A stretch of 64,000 bases of DNA from JANMEB01 sp041745295 (lineage in GTDB: Bacteria; Planctomycetota; Planctomycetia; Pirellulales; Pirellulaceae). The position numbers and the translations under genes were made by a program. The notes beneath the pieces were generated by a model. It worked only from the letters and a program-made list of their open reading frames with translations. It was not told the origin of the DNA and searched no databases. Shown here one piece after another: positions 35,911 through 44,008 of the stretch. The stretch's first letter is position 1. The number at the start of each line of letters is the position of its first letter. The stretch covers positions 1-64,000 of the forward strand of contig JBGTJE010000096.1 of NCBI GenBank assembly GCA_041745295.1, in the 5' to 3' direction.

Positions 35911-37299
35911 TCATTTGTCCTGCGACTTGATATAGTCGCGATCGTTCTCGCTTAGTTTGGCCAAGGGAACTCTGACTACCTTGCCATCAGCCCTTTCCAG
36001 CACCGCCGAATCTCCGTCGACGCGAAGGAACCGAGCTTGAGTCCTGTGTTTTCCAGTGACATCGACAAACTCGCGTATTACCCGCTCGGCTGTTTTCGCA
36101 GTCGCGGTGGGTTCGGCGGTGGATTCTGTGATGGATTTCGCGGATTCACTAGTGGGTGGCGTCACTTCCCCCGGTTCATCCGAGACGTAACGGTTGCTTT
36201 TTAAGTAGGCGATATCTTTTTTGCTCATGTCGTCTAGTTCAATTTTGACTTCCGTCCCGTCTTTTTTTTCCAAGGTGACAACGCCGTCGGAATAGGATTT
36301 GAATGTCCCCGCCGTGCGCGTCCCGGTTGCCGCCGTGAAAACTCGGTATTCGGCTTTGGGAGGGGGTGGAGGGCCTCCCTTCATTCCGGCGGCTTCGGCT
36401 TCGGCGACCAACAATTCGATCGCATGTTCCAACTTCTCGCCCCGGATGTCCTTGTAGCGAATAACGCCGCTGTGATCGACGACGAAAATAGTGGGAAACC
36501 CAGTAATCCCAAAGTTTTCGACGATCGGACCCGAGTCACCGTCGTACCAGGAGCGCCAATTCAGATTGTTTTCTTTGACGGCGCCGATTGCTGTCGATAT
36601 TTTGTTATCCGTGTTCACGCCCAGCAGCGCAAATGGGCGACCTTGCAAAGAACTCACGAGCGACCGCTCGTGCGGGTACATGGCCCGGCAGGGGGGTCAC
36701 CAATCACCCCAAAAATCGATCATCAACACTTTGCCTTCATAGTCGCTCAGCGCAAACCGCTCGCCGTCGAAATCCTTTCCTTCAATCTCCGGAATGAGAT
36801 CACCCAGTCCCGTCCCGGTCTTGCCGGTCGGTTGCGCAGCCGATTCTGCGACCTCTACAGAACCATCGTTGCTTTCTGCCGAGCCGCCACCGGCCTCTCC
36901 TGCCGCATTGGGCGTTGACAGCGCGGTCGCGGAACTCGCCGCTTCGCCGCTACCGATTTCAGCCGCCGCTCTTGGATTGGGCCGGTTTCCCAAGAGCGGT
37001 TGATTCGGGGATCGATTGACCGCCGGTTCCGATGAATTTGTCGTTGCCCCTGTGACCGGCGTGTTGGCATTCGTTCCAGGGCTCGACGAAACGTAGCTTG
37101 ACGGATGGCCTGCCGGGGTCGCCGCCGGTCCATTCATCGGATTCGTCTGAGGTGAAACGCTTGGTCTGTTTTGCGCTTGCCGCTGAACCGGACGTTGTGG
37201 GTTTGTTTGAGCCGTTTCATTACGCGGCGCCGGACTCGAACAACTTGACACCCCGCCGACGATCAACGTGCAAACCACTAGAAGCTGAAACTTCCTCAT
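35911..37299 (-). CDS. Candidate selenoprotein: thioredoxin/TlpA-like lipoprotein with UxxC and two SHD1 domains
   Basis: Reading through one in-frame TGA (36699-36697) gives 462 residues. N-terminal lipoprotein signal with lipobox VSSC (C20); a Pro/Asn/Ser-rich linker (about 21-160); a thioredoxin-like domain starting IEGKDFDGERFALSDYEGK, in which the TGA (residue 201) replaces the first active-site Cys (DFWGDW-TGA-PPCRAMYPHE, C204 kept), with cis-Pro segment GFPTIFVVD; then two SHD1-like domains (about 290-350 and 405-460, ending AKLSENDRDYIKS). Upstream and downstream parts are in one frame and both are intact, so a plain pseudogene is less likely. A SECIS-like hairpin follows. Predicted redox lipoprotein outside the cytoplasmic membrane. 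Gene callers will split it at 36697/36681 (start ATG 36681). Alternative: recent nonsense mutation. Confidence 0.8.
36655..36672 (-). promoter_or_regulatory. Candidate bacterial SECIS hairpin
   Basis: On the minus-strand mRNA, CACGAGC-GGUC-GCUCGUG forms a perfect 7-bp stem with a GGUC loop. The loop begins 31 nt after the in-frame UGA. Published bacterial SECIS rules ask for a 3-14 nt loop with a G in its first two bases, a 4-16 bp stem and 16-37 nt from UGA to loop; all are met. The E. coli fdhF element also has a GGUC loop. No bulged U is seen. Confidence 0.7.
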
Positions 37300-37499
37300 T
37301 GCATTATTCTCTTGGAAGCTTTGAGACGGATTCCGACCAGCAATATGGTAAGGGAGCGCACGGGCATTGCAAAGAAATTTTCAAGAAACGTGTAACCTGA
37401 TGACCGAATTCGGGGAAACGGCCATACAAAAGGACAGGCATCATCTTGATCGCCGCCGATGCTCAATCGGTCTCATCCCGGTTGCGTCGTAGATTTCGC
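37300..37499. other. Short intergenic region
   Basis: Nothing specific seen upstream of the candidate selenoprotein gene. Confidence 0.4.
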
Positions 37500-37682
37500 T
37501 TATTTGCCGAATCGAACGATTGCGTTTCGTACCTGAGGACCGTCGGACAACGCCCCTCCCTCGGATTCGAAGGATTCAATTGAAGAGCCATCGTCTGTCA
37601 TAGGATGCTTTTGCGGCGCCTCCGCCGCCAATGTTCGCTTTTGAAGGTCGTCCCGTTTACCGGACTGTTTTAGCCTGTCCAT
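37500..37682 (-). CDS. Possible small hydrophilic protein (60 aa)
   Basis: MDRLKQSGKRDDLQKR opens a charged, low-hydrophobicity product with an acidic SIESFESEGGALSDG stretch. The frame opens at 37775, but the ATG at 37682 gives the protein-like part. No family, no clear ribosome site; weakly supported. Confidence 0.3.
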   Translation of the reverse strand: MDRLKQSGKRDDLQKRTLAAEAPQKHPMTDDGSSIESFESEGGALSDGPQVRNAIVRFGK

Positions 37683-37874
37683 TTTCAGTCGCCCATGGCA
37701 CCCAGTGAAAACAAAAGCTAGATATTGTCTCAACGTAAGCAAGGCCAAATTATTTGCCTCAACACCACTTGCCAACAGTTGGCGTTTGGCTCCAATGAGG
37801 CGAGTCGCATCTTATGACTAAATTTAATGCCTCGCGAAAACGCCCCAAAATTGCTTCGAAGGGAGTTTTTCAAC

Positions 37875-38345
37875 ATGATAATCCGCCGAACATTTCTGCT
37901 CGTCGCGTTCGTGAGTGGGTTGGCATTGTTGTCGATGGGATGTACTAGGAATTCGGCCGGGACCGCGCAGAACAACAGTCCCGATGCCGTTGACAACTCG
38001 GCCGGCGCCGGTGAAACGAGCACCGACACCAGCCCGATTCCAAAAGAGCAATTCGATCAACTCAAGGATTTATGGAGTCTCCAGATTGAAGGCGTGGCGG
38101 CTGCCACCAAAACGCTCACCACAATCAACGAAGAGCACAAAGATGCCGCGCTCGACAAGATACTAAAGGATCTGGATGCCAAACTCGCCGACCTGAGAGA
38201 CAAGCTCAGCAAAGTTACGATGGCGAACGGTCGACAGTTGATGACGGTCGATCTGCCCAAATGGGTGGGCGAGGCGAGCGAACTGGCAGCCAAGGCCCAG
38301 GCGCGAATCCAGGAAGTGCTCACAGCCAAGTTTCCGCCAAAATAG
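37875..38345 (+). CDS. Small lipoprotein
   Basis: A 156-residue lipoprotein: signal MIIRRTFLLVAFVSGLALL with lipobox LSMGC (C23), a short Ser/Asn/Asp linker (about 24-55), then an all-helical domain with heptad-like spacing (LKDLDAKLADLRDKLSKV; LAAKAQARIQEVL). ATG 37875 has GGGAG upstream; the longer frame from 37827 adds no signal. Family not recognised; probably envelope localised. Confidence 0.75.
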   Translation: MIIRRTFLLVAFVSGLALLSMGCTRNSAGTAQNNSPDAVDNSAGAGETSTDTSPIPKEQFDQLKDLWSLQIEGVAAATKTLTTINEEHKDAALDKILKDLDAKLADLRDKLSKVTMANGRQLMTVDLPKWVGEASELAAKAQARIQEVLTAKFPPK

Positions 38346-38691
38346 TCTGCACGAAACCACAGGCGGCACCCGGCTTTTAATTTTTCGTTGAAGAAATTCC
38401 CCAGCCCGGGTGTCCCGTTGTGATACACATCCTTTCAGCCGCGAACCGGCGGCATGCGATGGCCTGGGGCGCCAGCCCCAGGATGTCGGCAAGCGGAGGG
38501 TTTTGAGCCGCGGAGCGGCGGCATGCGTTACGAAAGCATGCCACCGCTTCGCGGTTCCGAGCCAGTTTCGCGCTCGAGTACCTGGGACTTGCGTCCCAGG
38601 CTACCGCATAACACCGCTACGCGGTTCACGACAATAACTTGTGTAGATCAACGACCCCGGAGGTGTGGAGGAGGAGCAAATTTACATTCAT
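38346..38691. repeat. Cluster of intergenic inverted repeats
   Basis: No gene. Three hairpins in 140 bp: CCTGGGGC-GCCA-GCCCCAGG (38463-38482); a 22-bp stem 38505-38526 with 38536-38557 whose three mismatches would be G-U pairs in RNA; and CCTGGGAC-TTGC-GTCCCAGG (38581-38600). Pattern resembles planctomycete intergenic palindromes (inference). It separates convergent genes. Confidence 0.7.
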
Positions 38692-40089
38692 CTACCGCGC
38701 CGTAATTCCTATGCAAAACAAATGCTTTTCGCCACGCAAAAATATCTCGTCCCCTTCGATGGCTGCTGACGCGCTGATTGATTCGTCGAGTCGATTCACG
38801 GCGACGGTTTTTGGAGTCTGTTCGTGGCTTAGCACAACAGTAGTTCCCGATAAGTCAGTCACATAGACATTGCCGTTAGCCGCGACTGGCGATGAATAAA
38901 TGTTTCCAAGTTGACCAACTCGAAATGGCCCCGGTTGGTCCTTTCCACTAGGACCGTGCACACGCGTCATGATATTTTGATAGTGGGACAAGAAATAGAG
39001 GAAGTCATCATAGAGCAACATAGAGGGGACGTAGGGCGTATTTCGGGTGCGAGTCCATGCCACGTGCTTGGTATCGGTAAGATCACCGTGGGCATCTTGG
39101 AGGTTGATTGCGATCAGAATCTTCTTTTCGTAGCTGCTCCCCACATAGAGCGTCCCATTCGCGTAAACGGGGGTTGCCACAACGTTGGAAGACATTCCTC
39201 CACATTCCCAGAGAATAGCGCCAGAATCGAGATCGAATCCGCGAACTCGGTTGGTACCGCAAACGACGATTTGTGGACGCAAAACTCCTTCGCTGTCCTT
39301 GCGTTCAATGACGATTGGAGAACACCACGAAGTATCCTCGTGACGTTCTCTGCGCCAACGGTTCTTTCCAGTTCGCTTGTCCAACACCACGAGAAAGGAA
39401 CCATCCTCGTGATCCCAATTCACAATGAGAGAATCGCCGTAGAGGGTGGGTGAAGCGCCGTGACCATGGCCATGCTTGGTGTGCATTGGGCCGAGATTTC
39501 GCTCCCACACAACTTCCCCCTGCAAGTTGAGACAGTAGACTCCTTGGGCGCCGAAGTGAGCAAAAATAAACTCACCATCGGTCACTGGAGAGGCGGAGGC
39601 CAAACTGCCGGTCATGTGCCCCGCTTCGAGTGGCACTTCTTCACGAACCACCGTTTTCCACAGAATGGCTCCATCACGACGATCGACGGCGATCACAACG
39701 AATTGGTATTTGCTATCGATCGCCAAATTGTCGTGCTCGCCCGGTCGGCCGCTCATGCGCGGGGACAGTTTTGGACCGACGGGAATAGCGGCTGTTACAA
39801 AAACATGATCATCCCAAAGAACCGGTGAGCTATGCCCGTTGCCTGGCAATTCGGTTTTCCAGCGAATGTTCTTCGTGCTGGACCATTCCACGGGCGGCTT
39901 GGCACCAGGGGCCACTCCCGTTCCTAACGGGCCACGCCATTGATTCCATCGAGAGAACGAACCGGGCTTGCGGTCTTGCGGATGAGACTCTTCGGCCGCC
40001 GCCGGTCCCGGAGGAGTTGTCGACTGAACCAGGGCAAACGACGACGACGTTGCCAGGCAGAGGAGGATCGCTCGAGTCGTGGCTCTCAT
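38692..40089 (-). CDS. Secreted PQQ-type (BamB-like) beta-propeller protein
   Basis: A 465-residue protein with a signal peptide (about 1-30) and repeated propeller blades of the PQQ-binding-like family: WNQWRGPLGTGVA opening, then blades such as VIAVDRRDGAILWKT, VYCLNLQGEVVWERN, VLDKRTGKNRWRR and GFDLDSGAILWECGG. The AxDxxTGxxxW signature is clear. Planctomycete genomes carry many such proteins, often without a quinoprotein dehydrogenase partner. ATG 40089 chosen; an in-frame TTG at 40098 would overlap the upstream gene. Last gene of a three-gene minus-strand operon. Confidence 0.9.
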   Translation of the reverse strand: MRATTRAILLCLATSSSFALVQSTTPPGPAAAEESHPQDRKPGSFSRWNQWRGPLGTGVAPGAKPPVEWSSTKNIRWKTELPGNGHSSPVLWDDHVFVTAAIPVGPKLSPRMSGRPGEHDNLAIDSKYQFVVIAVDRRDGAILWKTVVREEVPLEAGHMTGSLASASPVTDGEFIFAHFGAQGVYCLNLQGEVVWERNLGPMHTKHGHGHGASPTLYGDSLIVNWDHEDGSFLVVLDKRTGKNRWRRERHEDTSWCSPIVIERKDSEGVLRPQIVVCGTNRVRGFDLDSGAILWECGGMSSNVVATPVYANGTLYVGSSYEKKILIAINLQDAHGDLTDTKHVAWTRTRNTPYVPSMLLYDDFLYFLSHYQNIMTRVHGPSGKDQPGPFRVGQLGNIYSSPVAANGNVYVTDLSGTTVVLSHEQTPKTVAVNRLDESISASAAIEGDEIFLRGEKHLFCIGITAR

Positions 40090-40094
40090 TTCGA

Positions 40095-40487
40095 TCAACC
40101 AATCCTTTCGATTGAAAAGTGATGGATTTTCCAGGTTCGCCGGCGTTCCGCAAGACGGATGTCGACCACTCTATTCAGCTCGTACATCCCCATGGAGAAG
40201 CCTCGATGGCCGGTTAGTATCAGCCCTGTTTGTGGTTGCGCTGCTTTCGGTGCCGTGTGATTAAGTGTTGCGAATGAGATAGTTCGCAAAAACATAAATA
40301 CGCACATCACCAAGACAAACAGTGCCAACGCTAGTTGTGCTAGATACATTAGGACAAAAAGCCCCGTTCCATCATTCTTCAACGGTATGCATGGTCCTTC
40401 AATCATGTTGCCTGTTAACAACATGTAGGCAATCAAGACGACGGTCAGGACAATTCCAACGCCAATAAAAATCAAAGCGAATAGCAT
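40095..40487 (-). CDS. Small membrane protein (130 aa)
   Basis: Two strong membrane helices (residues 1-24 and 44-68) with a short GPC-containing loop and a basic C-terminal half of about 60 residues (ELNRVVDIRLAERRRTWKIHH). No family recognised. It sits 35 bp after the propeller gene ending at 40523 and 5 bp before the PQQ-type gene, so all three are probably one operon. Confidence 0.7.
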   Translation of the reverse strand: MLFALIFIGVGIVLTVVLIAYMLLTGNMIEGPCIPLKNDGTGLFVLMYLAQLALALFVLVMCVFMFLRTISFATLNHTAPKAAQPQTGLILTGHRGFSMGMYELNRVVDIRLAERRRTWKIHHFSIERIG

Positions 40488-40522
40488 TGCTGGATCTTTG
40501 GGTTGTGTTCTGCTTTCTGTCG

Positions 40523-43500
40523 TTATGGTTTGAATTTCTCAAATGTCTTACCGTTGAATTTGTATGCCCCGGCCTCGTGGGTGCCAAGCCACAGGTCGCC
40601 GTTGTTGTCTTTGTAGATGGAGAACAGCGTCACATCCTTGTCGCCATCCTTGACAGGATAATGAGTCAGATTCTTTCCATCGTACCGCCACACGCCTCCG
40701 CCATAGGTCGCCATCCACAAGTCCCGGTTGTTGTCTTCGGTGATGGACATGAAATAGAAAAACTTCTCTCGAAGCGAAGTGCCTGAAAGGTCCATCCCCG
40801 TCTCTGTCTTGTAGGTGATCTGGCCGTTATTCTGTCCCGCCGCGCCGTTTGGCTGCACGTTGTATCGATACTGCGTGTTGCAGAACCAGAATGCCCCGCT
40901 CTTGTCTTCGATGATCGAGCGAATGCCGAACATGCCGCCGCCTTCGATTTGCGTCAAATGGTCTTCATACATCCAATCCAGGTGTTTGCCATCGAAGCGG
41001 CAGATGCCGAAGTTCGCTGTGCCGAACCACATGTTGCCCTTGCGGTCTTTGTACACGCAGTACACTTCATAGGGGCTCCATGGACGAGTTAGTGGATGCG
41101 TCGCATAGAACTCATCCTCGCGCGGGTGCTTCGGGAACTTCAGGTGGTAGAGCGTCTTGCCATCGTAGCGATAGGGCCCTTTCTGTCCGGGTTGCCATGG
41201 AAGCCACACATCATCCGGATCCAACACCCATCCCTTGTCAGGTGAGTCCATCACCGTCACAGGCAGCGTGAGGAATCGCTGCCCATCGTATTTGCTGACG
41301 CCGTCCAATGTGGTGATGAGGATGTCGCCTGACTTGTGCTGCTGAATACCGCGGATGCGATCGTTGCACAACCCGTCTTTCGTTGTGAAATGGGTGATGG
41401 TTTTACCGTCATAGCGGTAGACGCCTTGTCCATCACTTCCAAACCAGTAGTTGTCCTTCGTGTCCTGAAAAACATACCAGATGCCCTTGCTCATTGCTGA
41501 AACCGTGTGGTGGACGTCGAGCATGAGCGTGCGCTCGGCGCCATCGAGGGACCAGACGCGCTGGCGCTTTGTCCCATCCTGTTCGAAGTCGAAGCGCGCG
41601 ACGTAAGAGACGACCCGTTCACCTTCGCAGCCCTTCAATTCGAACTGAAGAGCGCCGCCGTCGAGCACGGTCACGTCGCCCTCGTACACGCCGCCACTGT
41701 TCGACAGCGCGAGGCAGCGCAGCCGGTCGGTCCCGGTGTGGTGGTAGATGTACGCATCGAGCAGGTGAAGGGGCTCGCCGTTGCCGCGCAGCAAAAACGA
41801 GCGTGCGTAGATCGCGTCGGCGAGCGGGATAAACTCGAAGGTCGATTCGATGTGGAAGGCATCTCCGGTGCCCCAGTTGCCCTGGGCATCCCAGATGCGG
41901 CCCAGGAGCGATTCGAAGGCCTTCAGGTGCTCCGAGGGTTTCGGCGCCTCTTCCCCGGTGCGCGGTCGCGTCGCGGGGGGCGTCTGGGAGCGGACGTGGT
42001 CAAACTCGTTCATCGGTTTGAGGCCGTCTGGGCCGGTCGCCTCCAAAAGCGTCTCGTGGTATTTATCGGGACCATCGAAGGCCCAACGCAGGCCCATCTT
42101 GCGGCGACCGCTGGTCTGGTAGAGGTCGAAGACGGCGTCCGCGGTCTCGCCCTCGAACTTGATCGTGCCTTCGCTCACGCCTCGACCAACGGTGGGAACA
42201 TGAGGGTGCAGGCTCAGCAGGCAGACCTGCTTTCGACCTGGGTGCCAGTACACGACCGCCAACTCGCGCCACGGGTCGCCCGCCGCGTCGAGTCCATCGG
42301 TCATTACACGCATCGAGTACTGGCCCGGACCCCAGTGCCAGGTGTCGAACATGCTCGTCCCGCTCGCAAACGTCACCCGCCACTCGCCGACGACCATGCG
42401 CGCGAAACTCGCCATTGGGTTGGTGACCTCGGCGGGCGCGTGCTCCTGCGCCGGCTTGGCTGGTGACGAAGGCGCGTCGGTTGCGGAGAAATTTGTGAAG
42501 GTCTTTCCGTCGTAGCGACACGCGCCTGCGTCGGCGCTGCCGAACCAGATGTTTCCGGCCTTGTCTTCGAGCATGCAATAGACGGTGAGGCTGCCGAGGC
42601 CATCCTTTTGAGTGAAATGCTTGAAGGACTTGCCATCAAATCGGCTCGCGCCGCCTCCGCTGCCGTCGGGAAAACGCCCTGGATGCCCCAGCCAAACGTT
42701 TCCCGCTCGATCGACGATCATCGAGCCAACAAAATCATCCAACAGCCCTTCTTTGGAAGTGAACGCCTCCACCGTCCTGCCGTCGTAACGGAAGGCCCCC
42801 TCCTGGCCGCCAAACCAAAGGTTTCCTGAACGGTCCACAACCATCGAGCGAATATTCACAAACGATCTACCGACTTTGTCTGCAAGATTGGAGAACGATT
42901 TGCCGTCGTAGGAGCAAATTCCGCCCTGAGTTCCAAACCAGATTCGCCCCGAGGAATCTTGGGCGATCGTATAAACCGAGTTGTCGACGAGCCCCTCCTT
43001 CGTGGTGAAGTTGGTCATCGATTTGCCGTCGTAACGACTGACGCCGTTTCCGGTGCCGAACCAGATATTTGTATCGCGATCTTCAAAGATCCACATGACG
43101 TCGTTGTTGCCCAGGCCCTCTTTGTCTGTGAACTTCGTAAACGATTTTCCGTCGTAGCGCGACGCGCCGCCGGTGATGGAACCGAACCAAAGTGCGCCCG
43201 ATCGATCTTCCAGCAGCGAAAAGACGCGCGTCTTCGCCAGTCCCACTTCTTCTGAAAAGTTCGTAAAGTCTTTGCCGTCATAGCGAATCGGGCCACCAAA
43301 CGTAGCGAACCAGATGTTCCCAGCGCGATCCTCCCGAATGTTGCGAATGATCACCCGCGGCATGGACGAGGTCGATTTGGCCGCAGTCGGCGTGAAGTGG
43401 GGATCGCGATTCGCCGGCTCGATGATCTGCGCCAGTGCATCAGCGGAACGCAATGCGCTGCCGTCGCTCAGGTCGCGAGAAAGTTGATCGGCAGTTTTCG

Positions 43501-43591
43501 TCGTGCCGGACTGGGCACAGACCGGGATTGAGATGGCGAGCAACCCCGCAACCAAGACCGTGCTGCGAATGAACAAAACGGGAAGTGCCAT
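40523..43591 (-). CDS. Two-component-type propeller (Reg_prop) protein with inserted domains
   Basis: A 1,022-residue exported protein: signal peptide (about 1-26, cut after VCAQ), then about 42-residue blades of the two-component-regulator propeller type (IWFGT..G..RYDGK.FTNFT.KEGL) at residues 85-375 and again from about 690 to the end. Between them lies an insert of about 310 residues (about 378-690; DNA 41510-42460) with two lipocalin-like/DUF1579-type beta domains (MVVGEWRVTF.SG.SMFDTW and LLGRIWDAQGNWG...). The insert is visibly more G+C rich than the flanks. No kinase domain follows, so it is a periplasmic ligand-binding scaffold rather than a sensor kinase. ATG 43591 has GGAG; the frame opens at 43606. 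Confidence 0.88.
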   Translation of the reverse strand: MALPVLFIRSTVLVAGLLAISIPVCAQSGTTKTADQLSRDLSDGSALRSADALAQIIEPANRDPHFTPTAAKSTSSMPRVIIRNIREDRAGNIWFATFGGPIRYDGKDFTNFSEEVGLAKTRVFSLLEDRSGALWFGSITGGASRYDGKSFTKFTDKEGLGNNDVMWIFEDRDTNIWFGTGNGVSRYDGKSMTNFTTKEGLVDNSVYTIAQDSSGRIWFGTQGGICSYDGKSFSNLADKVGRSFVNIRSMVVDRSGNLWFGGQEGAFRYDGRTVEAFTSKEGLLDDFVGSMIVDRAGNVWLGHPGRFPDGSGGGASRFDGKSFKHFTQKDGLGSLTVYCMLEDKAGNIWFGSADAGACRYDGKTFTNFSATDAPSSPAKPAQEHAPAEVTNPMASFARMVVGEWRVTFASGTSMFDTWHWGPGQYSMRVMTDGLDAAGDPWRELAVVYWHPGRKQVCLLSLHPHVPTVGRGVSEGTIKFEGETADAVFDLYQTSGRRKMGLRWAFDGPDKYHETLLEATGPDGLKPMNEFDHVRSQTPPATRPRTGEEAPKPSEHLKAFESLLGRIWDAQGNWGTGDAFHIESTFEFIPLADAIYARSFLLRGNGEPLHLLDAYIYHHTGTDRLRCLALSNSGGVYEGDVTVLDGGALQFELKGCEGERVVSYVARFDFEQDGTKRQRVWSLDGAERTLMLDVHHTVSAMSKGIWYVFQDTKDNYWFGSDGQGVYRYDGKTITHFTTKDGLCNDRIRGIQQHKSGDILITTLDGVSKYDGQRFLTLPVTVMDSPDKGWVLDPDDVWLPWQPGQKGPYRYDGKTLYHLKFPKHPREDEFYATHPLTRPWSPYEVYCVYKDRKGNMWFGTANFGICRFDGKHLDWMYEDHLTQIEGGGMFGIRSIIEDKSGAFWFCNTQYRYNVQPNGAAGQNNGQITYKTETGMDLSGTSLREKFFYFMSITEDNNRDLWMATYGGGVWRYDGKNLTHYPVKDGDKDVTLFSIYKDNNGDLWLGTHEAGAYKFNGKTFEKFKP

Positions 43592-44008
43592 TTCTTCTCC
43601 GATCAAGGGTTAATCGAGTCGGGCCCGGCGGTTATCGTTCAATAAGTCACCGGATACCGATCTCCCGCCTTGGCGAGGGGTGTATCATAAGCCAAACATG
43701 CTCCCGAGAAGCACCTTCCTTAGTCACCGCTTTGTAACAACACCGAGCAAGCGGCCGAACCACAAAAGTGGTCAGTATTCTCGAAGTCTTGGGCGACCTT
43801 ATCGGATGCAAAGACCCCGAACGAAGGCGACCGCGACGCTTCGAAAACGGTCCATGAGCACGACGCAGGGTCCGGCGGTCCACGAAGTACGCGAGAAATG
43901 GGTATATGCCCGAGCCTGGTTGCGGGTGGCCCTGGAAAGTTGAGAATTCACTCTAGAATCTCCCGCCAGCCGTGGCTGCTGTGACGCAATGCAGTCTAGA
44001 AGGAGAAT
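43592..44008. other. Divergent intergenic region
   Basis: 417 bp between the divergent propeller operon and the kinase gene. No gene seen. A GG-N10-GC pair (TGGCTGCTGTGACGC near 43974) is too degenerate to call sigma-54. Confidence 0.4.

Noticed and set aside
35911..36681. Separate gene starting at ATG 36681
   Set aside because: It begins in the middle of a thioredoxin fold, lacks a signal peptide, and is in phase with the lipoprotein frame across a single TGA at the active site; treated as one gene.
41507..42466. 319-codon plus-strand frame
   Set aside because: Antisense to the propeller insert, whose minus-strand reading has clear domain structure; high G+C gives open antisense frames.
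43970..43990. Sigma-54 promoter before the Ser/Thr kinase
   Set aside because: Only the GG-N10-GC spacing matches; the -24 and -12 boxes do not.
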